A DNA stretch of 39,914 bases from the NCBI GenBank assembly GCA_023265595.1, contig JAHFSU010000009.1, positions 17,135 to 57,048 on the forward strand. The letters are read 5' to 3'. Shown here piece by piece: positions 24,443 to 37,500 of this stretch. The first letter of the stretch is position 1. The number at the start of each line of letters is the position of its first letter. The position numbers were made by a program, and so were the translations under genes. Under the pieces are notes generated by a model. The model saw only the letters and a program-made list of their open reading frames with translations. It was not told where the DNA came from and ran no database searches. Source of the stretch: Deltaproteobacteria bacterium. GTDB lineage: Bacteria > UBA10199 > SPLOWO2-01-44-7.

Positions 24443-25519
24443 TCACGAGGCACCTGATACCTTATGACGCAAGCGATAAATATAGACCAAGACTTCGGCC
24501 ATCGCTTTGTAGAGTTCCTCGGGGATTTCCTGCCCCACTTCGATCTCGATCAATGACCAAGCGAGAGGCACATTTCGGATAATCGGAATTTTCTCTTCTT
24601 CGGCCATTTCACGAATCGTCTGGGCAAAAAGACGCTGACCCTTCGTCATGATTGTCGGGGCCATCATCTCCTTTTCGTCATATTTGATCGCAATCGCCAG
24701 TTCCGTCGGGTTGGTCACCACCACATCAGAGGCGGCAACGGCCCGACGGGTATCCCCCATCGCCAATTCCTGATGCAGCTGCTTTCGGACACTTTTGATA
24801 ATGGGGTCTCCCTCATCCTGTTTGTATTCCCTTTTGACCTCTTCTTTGGTCATCCGAAGTTGTTTTCGATATTGCCAGCGTTGCACCATCACATCGAGAA
24901 TTGCCAAAAGGGCAAACAGGACGAAAACGCGGAAGAGAAATGCGGTCAACACCGAGGCGGCGATCTGTGTCGATTCTTTGAGCCCTGTTGTGGTGGTCAG
25001 CAAGATCTGGTCGAGATTGCTCAGCAAAACGACATAGGCAAAATAAAAAATCAGCGCAATTTTCAAAATATTTTTTGCGAGTTCGATGAGTGTCGTCATC
25101 TTAAACATGTTTTTGACATTTTCAACGATATTGAGCCGCTTGGCCTGCGGCTTCACCGGTTCGGCAGAAAAAATCGGGCCGACCTGAAAAAATCCGACCG
25201 CAATCGCAATGAGGGACAAAATCAGAATGTAAGGGAGGGTCATTTTGACAAAAACCCAAAAAGAGGCATTCATAAAATCGAGGGCATCACCGGAGGTCAC
25301 CGTTTCCCGCGAGACCACATCAAACGTGGAGATCAATACCCCTTCCATCAATTTATAAAAATAGGGGAACATCACGGCAATCAATGCAAACGCCGCGATT
25401 AAAATCACAACGGTATTCATATCGCGCGATTTGGAAACCTGCCCCTTTTTGCGCGCTTCACGGAGACGTTTTGGGGTCGCCTCCTCCGTCTTCTCCTGCG
25501 ATGATTGCTCTTCAGCCAT
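24443..25519 (-). CDS. FlhB/SctU-family type III export switch protein
   Basis: A 358-aa protein of the flagellar FlhB / injectisome SctU family. The N-terminus EKTEEATPKRLREARKKGQVSKSRD is the family signature, followed by four membrane helices and a cytoplasmic domain. In family members that domain autocleaves at NPTH between Asn and Pro to switch substrate class. Here residues 270-273 read NPTE (codon 24701-24703 is GAA), so the usual His is absent. Neighbours do not settle whether it is flagellar or an injectisome part; the EPVKPQAKRLN and ENVKNMFKMTTLIELAKN region looks slightly more like SctU. A sigma28-like -10 and a long hairpin lie in its leader. No other export gene is linked here. 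Confidence 0.88.
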   Translation of the reverse strand: MAEEQSSQEKTEEATPKRLREARKKGQVSKSRDMNTVVILIAAFALIAVMFPYFYKLMEGVLISTFDVVSRETVTSGDALDFMNASFWVFVKMTLPYILILSLIAIAVGFFQVGPIFSAEPVKPQAKRLNIVENVKNMFKMTTLIELAKNILKIALIFYFAYVVLLSNLDQILLTTTTGLKESTQIAASVLTAFLFRVFVLFALLAILDVMVQRWQYRKQLRMTKEEVKREYKQDEGDPIIKSVRKQLHQELAMGDTRRAVAASDVVVTNPTELAIAIKYDEKEMMAPTIMTKGQRLFAQTIREMAEEEKIPIIRNVPLAWSLIEIEVGQEIPEELYKAMAEVLVYIYRLRHKVSGAS

Positions 25520-25535
25520 ACCGTCAAAATTCCCC

Positions 25536-25601
25536 GGGGACGTTCCATCGGTTTTTTGACGCTTTTTGGTACCAGCGTCAAAATTTTGATGGAACGTCCC
25601 C
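25536..25601. repeat. 66-bp hairpin element in the flhB/sctU leader
   Basis: Perfect 14-bp arms GGGGACGTTCCATC (25536-25549) and GATGGAACGTCCCC (25588-25601) enclose a second pair, TTTTGACGCT (25554-25563) and AGCGTCAAAA (25574-25583). It lies between the promoter-like site at 25607-25634 and the start codon at 25519. Confidence 0.75.
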
Positions 25602-25606
25602 TATAG

Positions 25607-25634
25607 TTATCGGCAATGGGAGGGGGTAAAGTTA
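25607..25634 (-). promoter_or_regulatory. sigma28 (FliA)-like promoter of flhB/sctU
   Basis: Minus-strand GCCGATAA (25607-25614) equals the FliA -10 consensus. A TAACTTTA -35-like box (25627-25634) lies 12 bases further upstream; the FliA consensus is TAAAGTTT with an 11-base spacer. The -35 part covers the stop codon of the FHA gene. Confidence 0.5.
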
Positions 25635-26204
25635 CTTGTCTCCCAAATCATCCAATAATTTCAAGGCCTTTTGGGAATAAACACTCTTCCGTTTCGGATC
25701 CAACTCCAAAACTTTTTCCCATTCCCGCTTGGCCCCCTCGATATCATGGTTGTTATTAAACAGCGAAATACCCAATAAATAATGCTGCTTCATCTCGTCC
25801 GTCTGGTGCAACAAAAAATAGGCACCGCCACCCAAAAGAACGGCAATGAGGCATCCCAAAAATAGCAACCGGAACCCTTTTCGCCGCGGCTTCAAAACCG
25901 GCCCTATTTTTCCGTCATCCCTCACATAAAAACGGAGCCGCACGGCCCCGACCGCAATTTCATCTCCATCTTCCAAATTGGCCTCGTTCAATTTGCTGCC
26001 GTTGATCAAAAGTCCTTTGAGACTTTTCAGATCACTAATGGCAAATTCCCCTTCGATACGATTAATCACGGCATGTTTTCTGGAAACCGTCCGATCGGAC
26101 AAGACAAGATGATTATTCGGATCGCGCCCGAGAAAAAAAGTATCCTGAGAAATAGGAACTTTTTGCCCCACCTCAGGACCGTTGAGAACCTCCAAATAAG
26201 CCAT
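25632..26204 (-). CDS. FHA-domain membrane protein with TPR-like tail
   Basis: A 190-aa protein. Residues 1-95 form a forkhead-associated domain with the typical FLGRDPNNHLVLSDRTVSRKHAVI core and NGSKLNEANLEDGDEIAVG, which binds phosphothreonine peptides in known members. A membrane helix follows at about residues 113-132 (LLFLGCLIAVLLGGGAYFLL). The tail is helical and looks like one or two tetratricopeptide-type repeats (YLLGISLFNNNHDIEGAKREWEKVLELDPK). FHA plus one membrane helix resembles SctD-type injectisome ring proteins, but it is short for SctD. It lies directly upstream of flhB/sctU on the same strand, and its stop overlaps that gene's -35-like box. The SDR gene is upstream. Confidence 0.88.
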   Translation of the reverse strand: MAYLEVLNGPEVGQKVPISQDTFFLGRDPNNHLVLSDRTVSRKHAVINRIEGEFAISDLKSLKGLLINGSKLNEANLEDGDEIAVGAVRLRFYVRDDGKIGPVLKPRRKGFRLLFLGCLIAVLLGGGAYFLLHQTDEMKQHYLLGISLFNNNHDIEGAKREWEKVLELDPKRKSVYSQKALKLLDDLGDK

Positions 26205-26230
26205 AAGGTATTTTTAGCAGAAAATGAGGA

Positions 26231-27211
26231 TTAAAGCCAGCCGAGTTGGCGGTAGCCCGCTACGCTAGCCTGCATCCCCTCTTGCAGATTGAAACGGGGA
26301 TGAAAACCGGCCGCGCGGATTTTACTGACATCGATATTCCAGCCCGGGGCATAAAATTGTTTCACATGAACGCGGGTGATCGGGGGTATTTTCTTTTTTG
26401 TCAAAGCCAATAGTTCGGACACGAAGGCGACAGGCCAAAGAATCGATTTCGGCGCGGCAATCTTAAAAACCTTGTGGTGAAAAATTTGAGCCAGCGTATC
26501 GGCAATGTCTTCCCATGGATAGCTATCCCCGTCGGTCACATAAAAAATTTCGCCGTTGGCCTTTTCCGTCTTGGCCGCCCAAAGGCAGGCCCTCGCCACA
26601 TCTTCGACATAAGCCATCGAAATATAGCGGGGACGGCCAAACGGTTTGAAGTAGAGATGCCTCTTGGCCATTTTGAAGACCGGCAGAATCATCCTATCCC
26701 GCGGACCGTAAATCGCGGGGGGGCGCAAAATGGTAACCGGCAAACGGGATTTGAATGTGAGCAGAATTTTTTCCGCTTCCAACTTGCTGTGGCCATAAAG
26801 CGTGATCGGTTTTGATTCCATCCCTTCATGAATCGAGACCCCATTTCGGGAGGGACCGGCCGCAGCAATGCTCGAGAGCAAGACAAACCGTTTTAAATTC
26901 GGGGCCACTTTCGCGGCCGCTTCAAGACAATGCCTTGTCCCTCCCGCATTGATACGGTAATAATCTTTCGGGTTGGTCGTGCTAATCACTCCGGCCGCAT
27001 GAATACACCCGTCGGCGTTTTTGAGCCCTTCTCGGAGACCAAAATTGTCGGGGAGCAGATCGCCTTGAACCAACCGAACCGATTTTCCCTTGAGCCATCT
27101 CAAATTACTGGAGGAACGAACCAAACAGGTGACCTCATGACCTTCATTCAATAAAGTATCAACAAGATGCGAACCCAAAAACCCCGTACCGCCGGTAACG
27201 AATATTTTCAT
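26231..27211 (-). CDS. cerR: SDR-family NAD(P)-dependent reductase, probable ceramide reductase
   Basis: A 326-aa extended short-chain dehydrogenase. The N-terminus MKIFVTGGTGFLGSHL has the NAD(P)-binding glycine motif, and YGHSKLEAEK gives the Tyr-x-x-x-Lys catalytic pair. LRPPAIYGPRDRM and YVEDVARAC are typical of 3-beta-HSD/HpnA-like and dihydroflavonol reductase-like enzymes. By itself the function would be uncertain. Its start overlaps the acyltransferase stop by four bases (ATGA), and serine palmitoyltransferase is two genes upstream, so it most likely reduces the keto group of 3-ketosphinganine or 3-ketoceramide as CerR does in Caulobacter. An unrelated sugar or hopanoid reductase remains possible. 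Confidence 0.8.
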   Translation of the reverse strand: MKIFVTGGTGFLGSHLVDTLLNEGHEVTCLVRSSSNLRWLKGKSVRLVQGDLLPDNFGLREGLKNADGCIHAAGVISTTNPKDYYRINAGGTRHCLEAAAKVAPNLKRFVLLSSIAAAGPSRNGVSIHEGMESKPITLYGHSKLEAEKILLTFKSRLPVTILRPPAIYGPRDRMILPVFKMAKRHLYFKPFGRPRYISMAYVEDVARACLWAAKTEKANGEIFYVTDGDSYPWEDIADTLAQIFHHKVFKIAAPKSILWPVAFVSELLALTKKKIPPITRVHVKQFYAPGWNIDVSKIRAAGFHPRFNLQEGMQASVAGYRQLGWL

Positions 27212-28332
27212 AGTAGCATTTCGTAAATGCGGTAGGTCTTATAACGTTTTCCCCCCATGAATTCAATCCCCTTGTTGATCCGATCATTGTCTTCCAATGT
27301 CCAAGAGAGTTCGGCGGAGCGGTAACCCCTTTGAACCCCGCGCAAATGAATCTCCACATTCATCAACACGCTGAGCGCCCCCAAAGCCCCGCCCCGATAC
27401 GGTTTCCGAATCCCCATGAGGCAAAGCCGTGCCGATTTCAAACCCCGTTTCAAACGCCACAACAATTTCGGAAGTCCTAACGGAAACAGCTTTCCTTTCA
27501 AATCCCGAATCGCTTCATTGATGTTGGGGAGGGCTACGCTGAAGGCGGCCGGATTTCCGTCGACGAAAACAAAAAAAGCCATTTCGGGATCGATGATCGG
27601 TTTGAGTTGTTTAGCGGTATGATGGATTTCTTCTTCGGTCATCGGCACAAAACCCCAGTTTTGAGACCAGACTTCATTGAAAAGCTGCATCATCAGATGG
27701 ATTTCCGAATCGATTTTTTTGATTTCAAACGATTTCAGAACAAGACCAGGATGTTCACGCGTGGCGTCGGCTAGCTGTCTGGCCTGTTCTGAAATCGCCC
27801 CGACGACATAATCCCATGCAAACAGGTCTTTTATCTTTTTCAAACCGGTTGTCTGAATCAAGGAATCGTAATAGGGAAAATTATGGGTCATCATCACAAC
27901 CGGAGGACGGTCGAAGCCGTCGACTAAAACACCGACCTCATCGTTAATTGTAAAATTAAACGGGCCCCGCATTTTTTTCATTTTTTTTGCTTGGAGCCAT
28001 TCGGAGGCAGCATGGACCAACGCATGAGCAACCGTCGCCTCTTCAACCGCATCAAAAAATCCGAAAAATCCGGTCGCATCTTTGTGAAAATCGAGATGCC
28101 GATGATGCACCTGAGCCGAAATACGCCCCACCACCGCACCGTTTTTGAGAGCCAGAAAAAGCTGGGCTTCGCCAAACCGATAAAATGGATTTTTTTGAGG
28201 ATTGAAAAATTCTTTTCTTTCAAATTCGAGAGGACAAATCCAATGGGGATCGTTGGCATACAGCCGGTTTGGAAAACGGATAAACTGTTTGAGTTGTCCG
28301 GAGTTTCGAACCGGTAAAATTTCTAAAGACAT
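27208..28332 (-). CDS. GNAT-like N-acyltransferase, probable bacterial ceramide synthase (bCerS)
   Basis: A 374-aa protein of the YghO/bCerS type. Segments LYANDPHWICPLEFERKEFFNPQKNPFYRFGEAQLFLALKNGAVVGRISAQVHHRHLDFH, MRGPFNFTINDEVGVLVDGFDRPPVVMMTHNFPYY and the C-terminal GGALGALSVLMNVEIHLRGVQRGYRSAELSWTLEDNDRINKGIEFMGGKRYKTYRIYE are shared with these proteins. In Caulobacter this enzyme acylates the amino group of the long-chain base; bacterial ceramide synthesis evolved independently of the eukaryotic enzyme. It overlaps spt by 10 bases and cerR by four, so the three are one translational unit. The name is by motif memory and context, both of which agree. Confidence 0.82.
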   Translation of the reverse strand: MSLEILPVRNSGQLKQFIRFPNRLYANDPHWICPLEFERKEFFNPQKNPFYRFGEAQLFLALKNGAVVGRISAQVHHRHLDFHKDATGFFGFFDAVEEATVAHALVHAASEWLQAKKMKKMRGPFNFTINDEVGVLVDGFDRPPVVMMTHNFPYYDSLIQTTGLKKIKDLFAWDYVVGAISEQARQLADATREHPGLVLKSFEIKKIDSEIHLMMQLFNEVWSQNWGFVPMTEEEIHHTAKQLKPIIDPEMAFFVFVDGNPAAFSVALPNINEAIRDLKGKLFPLGLPKLLWRLKRGLKSARLCLMGIRKPYRGGALGALSVLMNVEIHLRGVQRGYRSAELSWTLEDNDRINKGIEFMGGKRYKTYRIYEMLL

Positions 28333-29600
28333 TTTTGCAATGTTCCGGGGGTTTCATGCCAACTGTAACTTTGGGTTTTGTGGGTCAACTCCGTTGGGAC
28401 TTCGAGTTGGGACTTCAGAATGCCAAACTGGGGGGCCAGTTTCCCAAAAACTCGAAGAACCTGTTCCAATTCTTTTTCGGTGTGGGTTGCCATATAGGAG
28501 GTCCGTATCAATGCCTGTCCGAAAGGGACCGCCGGATAGACGACCGGCGTCGCAAAAATGCCGTTGTTGAAAAGTTCCTGCACAAACCGGAACGCCTTTC
28601 CTTCATCACCGACAAAAACCGAAACGATCGGCGTCTCTGATGGAATATAGGCAAGGCCTATTTTTTCAAATCCATCCAGAATTTTTTTCAAATTTTTCTT
28701 CAGTTGTTCAAGACGCTGCGGCTCTTCTTTGAGAATTTCGAGACAAGCCAACACCGTCGCCACGGAAGCGGGGGGCATGGCGGCCGAAAACATGAATGAG
28801 CGAGCCCGGTGACGGACATAATCGATTACATCGGGCTGACCGGCTAAAAATCCGCCGATCGAGGCGAACGATTTCGAAAAAGTCCCCATGATCAGATCGA
28901 CCTCTTCAGCCAATCCAAAATGGGCGGCGGTCCCCTCCCCTTTGGGGCCCAAAACACCGAGACCGTGGGCATCATCGATAAAAAGACGGGCCTTCGGGAA
29001 ACGTTTCTTAACGGAAACCAGTTCGGGGAGACGGACGATATCACCGGTCATTGAAAAAACACCGTCGGTCACGATAAAACAACCGCTCTCCTTTGGAATT
29101 TCCCGCAATTTTTTCTCCAAATCCTGCATGTCATTGTGGCGATAGGTGATCACGGTCGCCTTGCTGAGACGACAGCCTTCAATAATCGAGGCATGATTTT
29201 CGGCATCGGAGAGGATAATATCGTCCGGTCCGACCAGACAGGCGATCGTCCCCAAATTAGTCAAAAAACCGGTTGTGAAAACAAGGGTCTCTTCTTTTCC
29301 GACAAAATCGGCCAGTTTTTTTTCCAAATGATCGTGCAGTACCGTGTTGCCGTTCAAAAATCGGGAACCGGTGCAGCCGGTGCCGAAAATTTCGATAGCC
29401 TCTTTTGCTTTTTGAATGACGCGCGGATCGTGGGTCAACCCCAAATAATTATTAGAGCCGATCATCACAACAGGACTTCCATTGTAAAAAACGGTCGAAC
29501 CCTTGGAATGGGCAATCGGTTTGAAAAAGGGGTAAAAACCGGAGGCTTTAACGAACTTGGCATCCTGATAATCGAAACATTTTTGAAAAATATCTTTCAT
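28323..29600 (-). CDS. spt: serine palmitoyltransferase (class II aminotransferase-fold, PLP)
   Basis: A 425-aa alpha-oxoamine synthase. The segment MIGSNNYLGLTHDPRVI followed by GTGCTGSRFLNGNTVLHDHLE is the serine palmitoyltransferase version of this fold; BioF and KBL share the layout but not the GTGCTGSRFLNG wording. FIDDAHGLGVLG and GTFSKSFASIGGF supply the PLP-binding Asp/His and Lys. It condenses serine with a long-chain acyl thioester to 3-ketosphinganine. The start is ATG 29600, beginning MKDIFQKCFDYQDAKF; no strong ribosome site is visible. It begins the spt-bCerS-cerR unit. A palindromic site lies about 70 bases upstream. 8-amino-7-oxononanoate synthase is the main alternative and is less likely given the neighbours. 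Confidence 0.87.
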   Translation of the reverse strand: MKDIFQKCFDYQDAKFVKASGFYPFFKPIAHSKGSTVFYNGSPVVMIGSNNYLGLTHDPRVIQKAKEAIEIFGTGCTGSRFLNGNTVLHDHLEKKLADFVGKEETLVFTTGFLTNLGTIACLVGPDDIILSDAENHASIIEGCRLSKATVITYRHNDMQDLEKKLREIPKESGCFIVTDGVFSMTGDIVRLPELVSVKKRFPKARLFIDDAHGLGVLGPKGEGTAAHFGLAEEVDLIMGTFSKSFASIGGFLAGQPDVIDYVRHRARSFMFSAAMPPASVATVLACLEILKEEPQRLEQLKKNLKKILDGFEKIGLAYIPSETPIVSVFVGDEGKAFRFVQELFNNGIFATPVVYPAVPFGQALIRTSYMATHTEKELEQVLRVFGKLAPQFGILKSQLEVPTELTHKTQSYSWHETPGTLQKCL

Positions 29601-29669
29601 GGTTGCATGAATGTAGCTGCAACTTATTGTCATATCAAGCTGAAATCATTAATGAATTTGATTTTTATT

Positions 29670-29680
29670 CTGAACGGCGT

Positions 29681-29684
<4 letters not shown>
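29670..29684. promoter_or_regulatory. palindromic operator candidate for the TetR regulator
   Basis: CTGAAC-GGC-GTTCAG is a perfect 6+6 palindrome. It overlaps the tetR stop codon and lies 70 bases upstream of the spt start, in a position where a TetR protein could repress the lipid genes. A/T-rich DNA follows towards spt. Confidence 0.5.
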
Positions 29685-33009
<3,325 letters not shown>

Positions 33010-33010
33010 A

Positions 33011-33541
33011 TTATTTCAATTCTTCGATGGTGATATTTTCATTGGTGTAGATGCAAATTTCGGCGGCGATTTTCATCGACCGTTCGACAATCTCTTTCGC
33101 GGAAAGTTTTGTGTTTTGCAAAAGGGCGCGGGCCGCCGCCAACGCAAAAGGGCCGCCCGAGCCGACCGCGGCGATATCATCATCAGGTTCCACCACATCG
33201 CCATTGCCGGAAATGGTGAATGTTTTCGACTTGTCAGCCACAATGAGCAAGGCCTCCAAACGGCGAAGCATCCTGTCGGTCCGCCAATCTTTCGCTAACT
33301 CGACCGCAGCGCGTGTCAAATTGCCGCGAAACTGCTCCAGTTTAGCCTCGAATTTTTCAAAGAGGGTGAACGCATCGGCCGTGGAACCGGCAAAACCGGC
33401 AACCACTTTTCCTTCTCCCAAGACGCGGATCTTATTCGCCTTCTTTTTGAGGATGGTGTTGGAAAAACTGACCTGCCCGTCACCGCCGATGACGACATCC
33501 CCATTTCGACGGACACACAATATTGTTGTCGCATGAAACAT
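33011..33541 (-). CDS. hslV: ATP-dependent protease peptidase subunit HslV
   Basis: A 176-aa proteasome-like threonine peptidase. The N-terminus [29 protein letters not shown] shows a four-residue propeptide (MFHA) before the catalytic Thr, a known version of HslV in proteobacteria. [34 protein letters not shown] and the [14 protein letters not shown] stretch are family features. It lies between xerC and hslU as in many bacteria, giving a recombination-proteolysis unit. No unusual residues were seen. Confidence 0.97.
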   Translation of the reverse strand: MFHATTILCVRRNGDVVIGGDGQVSFSNTILKKKANKIRVLGEGKVVAGFAGSTADAFTLFEKFEAKLEQFRGNLTRAAVELAKDWRTDRMLRRLEALLIVADKSKTFTISGNGDVVEPDDDIAAVGSGGPFALAAARALLQNTKLSAKEIVERSMKIAAEICIYTNENITIEELK

Positions 33542-33566
33542 TATTATTGACCTTGTTATGGTTTTT

Positions 33567-34472
33567 TTAGGCTTTCGGGTGGGTCTTATCGTACACTTCC
33601 ATCAATTTGTCCAGTTCTACGTGGGTGTAACGTTGCGTGGTCGAGAGACTGGCGTGGCCCATTAATTCCTGAATGCCGCGCATGTCGGCCCCGTTGTTTA
33701 AGAGATGTGTCGCAAAGGTATGGCGCAATACATGGGGTGTCACTTTTTTTTGAATGCCGCTCAATTTCAGATATTTTTCGATGAGCCGTTCCACCGCCCT
33801 TGCCGAAATCCGGTCTCCCGACTTGTTCAAGAAGACCGCTTGCGAATCCCCCTTGCCGTTCAAAAGTTGAGCTCTTTTTTCCGTGTAGGCCTTTAAACTA
33901 TCAACGGCTTTCTGTCCGATCGGCACCATTCTTTCTTTGTTCCCTTTGCCCAAAACACGAACTATTTTTTGCTCCAAATCGAGTTTGTCGATACTCAAAG
34001 CGACCAATTCACTCAGACGAAGACCGGAGGCGTAAAAAAGTTCGAGAATGGATTTGTCCCTGATTTCCAAAATGCTTTCCCCTTTTGGGGCGGCCAAAAA
34101 GACCATTACCTCATCCAAAGTCAAAAATTGGGGGAGTTTTTTGGGAACTTTTGGGGAACGAACCGCCTTTGCCGGATTGTTCTCGACACAATGTTCACGA
34201 ACCGCAAAATCGAAAAAGGACCTTAATGTGGAGAGCTTGCGCGCCACCGAGGTAGGGCCGTGATTTTTAAAAAGATCGGAGAGAAAAGACCTCAAGACAT
34301 TCGGGTTGATCTTTTTCAGAGCCTCTTTTTCATTACTATGAATATCGGGATAGTGAGAATCGATGAACCGGGAAAACTGTCTGAGATCGCCTGCATAATT
34401 TTTCAGCGTATGCAGTGAAGCATGCCGCTCTGCCTTGAGATATTGGAAAAATTGCTCAATAACAGGATGCAT
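33567..34472 (-). CDS. xerC: tyrosine recombinase XerC
   Basis: A 301-aa site-specific recombinase for chromosome dimer resolution at dif. The N-terminal SAM-like domain ([30 protein letters not shown]) precedes the catalytic domain with Arg in [12 protein letters not shown], Lys in [11 protein letters not shown]-x-x-R in [12 protein letters not shown], His in [13 protein letters not shown] and Tyr in that same segment. Start 34472 matches the usual XerC beginning; further upstream starts would lie in the surface-protein gene's end. Operon with hslV and hslU (26-base gap). XerC rather than XerD is inferred from this linkage. Confidence 0.93.
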   Translation of the reverse strand: MHPVIEQFFQYLKAERHASLHTLKNYAGDLRQFSRFIDSHYPDIHSNEKEALKKINPNVLRSFLSDLFKNHGPTSVARKLSTLRSFFDFAVREHCVENNPAKAVRSPKVPKKLPQFLTLDEVMVFLAAPKGESILEIRDKSILELFYASGLRLSELVALSIDKLDLEQKIVRVLGKGNKERMVPIGQKAVDSLKAYTEKRAQLLNGKGDSQAVFLNKSGDRISARAVERLIEKYLKLSGIQKKVTPHVLRHTFATHLLNNGADMRGIQELMGHASLSTTQRYTHVELDKLMEVYDKTHPKA

Positions 34473-34513
34473 GATTCGAATCATACACCTCATGACACAT
34501 TGTGGTAAAGGAT

Positions 34514-37500
34514 TTATTTGAATTTCTTCTGTCGCCTGAGGATGCCCAACAGACCGGCGTTGAAAAGAATCATCGCCAGTGAAAGAGCGTTCCATTTTCC
34601 TTCCACATGAAGACTGCAACCGGAGCCTTGAACCTGTGGGACAACCCCTACCGAGGGGTTGGGATCGCAAACATCACCCAAACCGTCGCCGTCGGTATCG
34701 AGCTGATTGAAGTTGGAGACATCGGGGCAGTTGTCTGACCCGTTGGGGATCGTATCGTCATCGGTGTCCTCATCCACACTCTCGCCCGGATTCGGTGGTG
34801 CAACCGGTTCAGTGCCGGGTGTGCAATCGAGATACGTTTCGGGACACGGATCGGAAGCGATACATTTTGTGAGCGATCCGTCGCGGTCAAAACCTTCTCC
34901 GGGGCCGTCGCACATCGTATCGGCCGGCTGAAAGATTTCACCATCTTTATGGTCGCTATTCGGGTCCCAAGGAAAAAGTCTCGGATTAGCACTCTCATCA
35001 AAATCGCAGGTCTTGTCATTTCTGGCTGAAGGGATTGTATTTGGCGCTTGTGTCGAAAAGCCTCTCAAATAATCGCGGCATTCTATTTCATTACCACTGT
35101 CATTATCATCGTCCAAATCACAGGCATCGCCTTGGCCATCGGTATCTGTGTCGCGCTGATCTTTGTTGGCGATAAAGGGACAATTGTCTGAAGAGCCTTT
35201 CTTGCCATCGTTATCTAAATCGTCTTCGGGAAAATTACCGCAACTGGAGAGGGGCATGGTGGTTCCGCCGGATGCGTAGTAATTGTCATTCTCGGTCTTG
35301 TTTGGATAAATCGGACAGATATCGACACCGTCGAGATAACCGTCACCATCGGAATCAGTCCTTAAATAGAAAGGAACGCCGGTCGTTCGGGTGACAGCCC
35401 TTGGCCTCCCACTCTCGGTAGCATCATCCAAACCATCGTTGTCGTCGTCCGGATCACAGGCATTGCCGACGCCATCGCTATCGGTATCTGTCTGAGAAGG
35501 ATTGTAAATAGCCGGACAATTATCGGTCTCGTCCGGACCATCACCGATGGCTCCGCTTGGTGTATCTGAATCGGTACTGCCGCCGAACAATGTTGGGTTG
35601 AGATCACAGGCATCGCCGATTGTGTCTTCATCACGGTTAGTCTGCTCTCTATTGTTTACAAGTGGGCAATTGTCCAACGGACGTATACAGGTGCCGGCAT
35701 CCCCACCTCCCCAACCGGGGCCGTCGCAAATCCCGTCACCGTCGCTATCTGCTTCTAAAGGACCGGTCTCGACAGGAAGTGACGGATTGGCCGGATCGGT
35801 ATCGACGATACCATTACCATTTAAATCTTCTTCGGTATTGGCTAAACCATCATTATCGATATCGGGATCACAAACATCGCCGACACCGTCTCCATCGGTA
35901 TCTTTCTGGTCCGGATTAGCCACCGCCGGACAATTATCGCCGACATTTAATATCCCATCGCTGTCGGCATCGGCCGGATTGGCCGGGGCCAGTCCGATTC
36001 TGCGCTCACAGGCATCTCCAATTCCATTTCCATTGGAATCGTATTGATCTCTGTTGACCACCGTGGGGCAATTATCTAGTGCGTTGGCAACACCATCGCC
36101 ATCGCTATCTCCTTCGCAAGCATCGCCGATGCCATTGTTATTACTGTCGCGCTGGTCGTGATTGGCAACACCGATACAATTATCGACACTCTGGCCCGTC
36201 CCTTCATGATCGGGAATGCCGTCACCATCGGCATCGTAGCGGCTGGCGTTATCGGTTGGATCGCTTTCATTTCTTTGAACGGAACAATCTCTGTTTAAAT
36301 CTTCGGCCAGGCGTGAATTGTTACAGGACGGAGCGACGCAGGAATTGTCAATTCCATCTTTGTCAAAATCGACTTCCCAACCACGATAGGCACTGTTGCG
36401 GTCACGACCAGAAGAGCGGTCGAATGATTGCCAAAACCATTCGGAGTCGGCACAGGCGATATCGCCTGCTACGACATACAAACTATCCAAGCCATTGGCT
36501 TGGCTGCCGCCGGAAAAAGCGGTTGTCAAACCGCTTTGGCCCACCGACACAAAACCTTTTAACGCAATAGCAGAGGAGGTTAAATCCAAGTCGCGTTTGT
36601 TGACAACTGCAGTAAATCGTCTCTCATTCCATGGAAGACGTGCATCATCATCCATATCCTGTGCAATTTTATTCAACGGATCGATGGTCATTTTATAAGT
36701 GTAATCTTTTCCCTGAGAAGTTGTTTTAAAAGAATAGACTTCAACACTGCGGACCGCAGAATTGACAACACCGGTCAAAACGGTTTGCGTCGCGGTGGCA
36801 AAGGCTTGCCACAAATCTTTGGGAGCGGGGTACATGATGGGGGTGGGGGGATGGAGACGAATCGCCTCCGTTTTGATTTTGAGCATATTCGTCCGAGAGA
36901 CATTATTGAGTTGCGCTACGACCCCTTCAAAATTAACCGCCCAATCAAAATTTTCGATTGTCCCCCCATTGATTGTATTGCCGGTCCCGACCATATGAAC
37001 ACCGTAACTACCGGAACTGCCATCGCCGGTGATCGTTCCGTTTTCGATTCTGTTGTTGTTGCTCGTTGCCAAATTAATCCCGATTGTTTTCGACTCAATC
37101 TTGAGATTGGAAAAACGGCTGCCTTGAACAATCTTGCCGCTGACATCTTCAATACAAATACCTTCGCCAAACTGGTTTTTAATAGCAAGGTTTGTGAGGG
37201 TCACTCCGGCTGTAGAACCGCCGCTAGGCCGAACCCGAACAAGACATCTTTTATAACTCCCTTCCGGCCAACGGTAATGCGTATCATACTGCAGTTTAAT
37301 GCCTTCACTCCCCTCAATGCGAACGCCGCTGTACACTTCCATGATGCTAACTAATGGATTAACATGATCGACATCGAATGTTATTTTTCTGCAACCGGAT
37401 GAACGCAAAAGATTTAAAAAGGAACCGGCCACAGTGGAATTACCGCTGGGACTGGTGACGATACAATGCCCCGCTTCATGATCGGCCCAAACCGGGGCCA

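Noticed and set aside
34473-34670. N-terminal extension of XerC by 66 residues
   Set aside because: The extension lies antisense-free but inside the end of the surface-protein gene and has no XerC-like sequence; MHPVIEQFF is the normal start.
36000-36300. Possible CRISPR-like regular repeats
   Set aside because: The regularity comes from thrombospondin type 3 codons in a protein frame; repeats vary at third positions and there are no spacers.
35547-36570. Long plus-strand frames in the 34.5-37.5 kb region
   Set aside because: They are antisense to the Asp/Gly-rich calcium repeats, whose codon periodicity keeps the other strand open.
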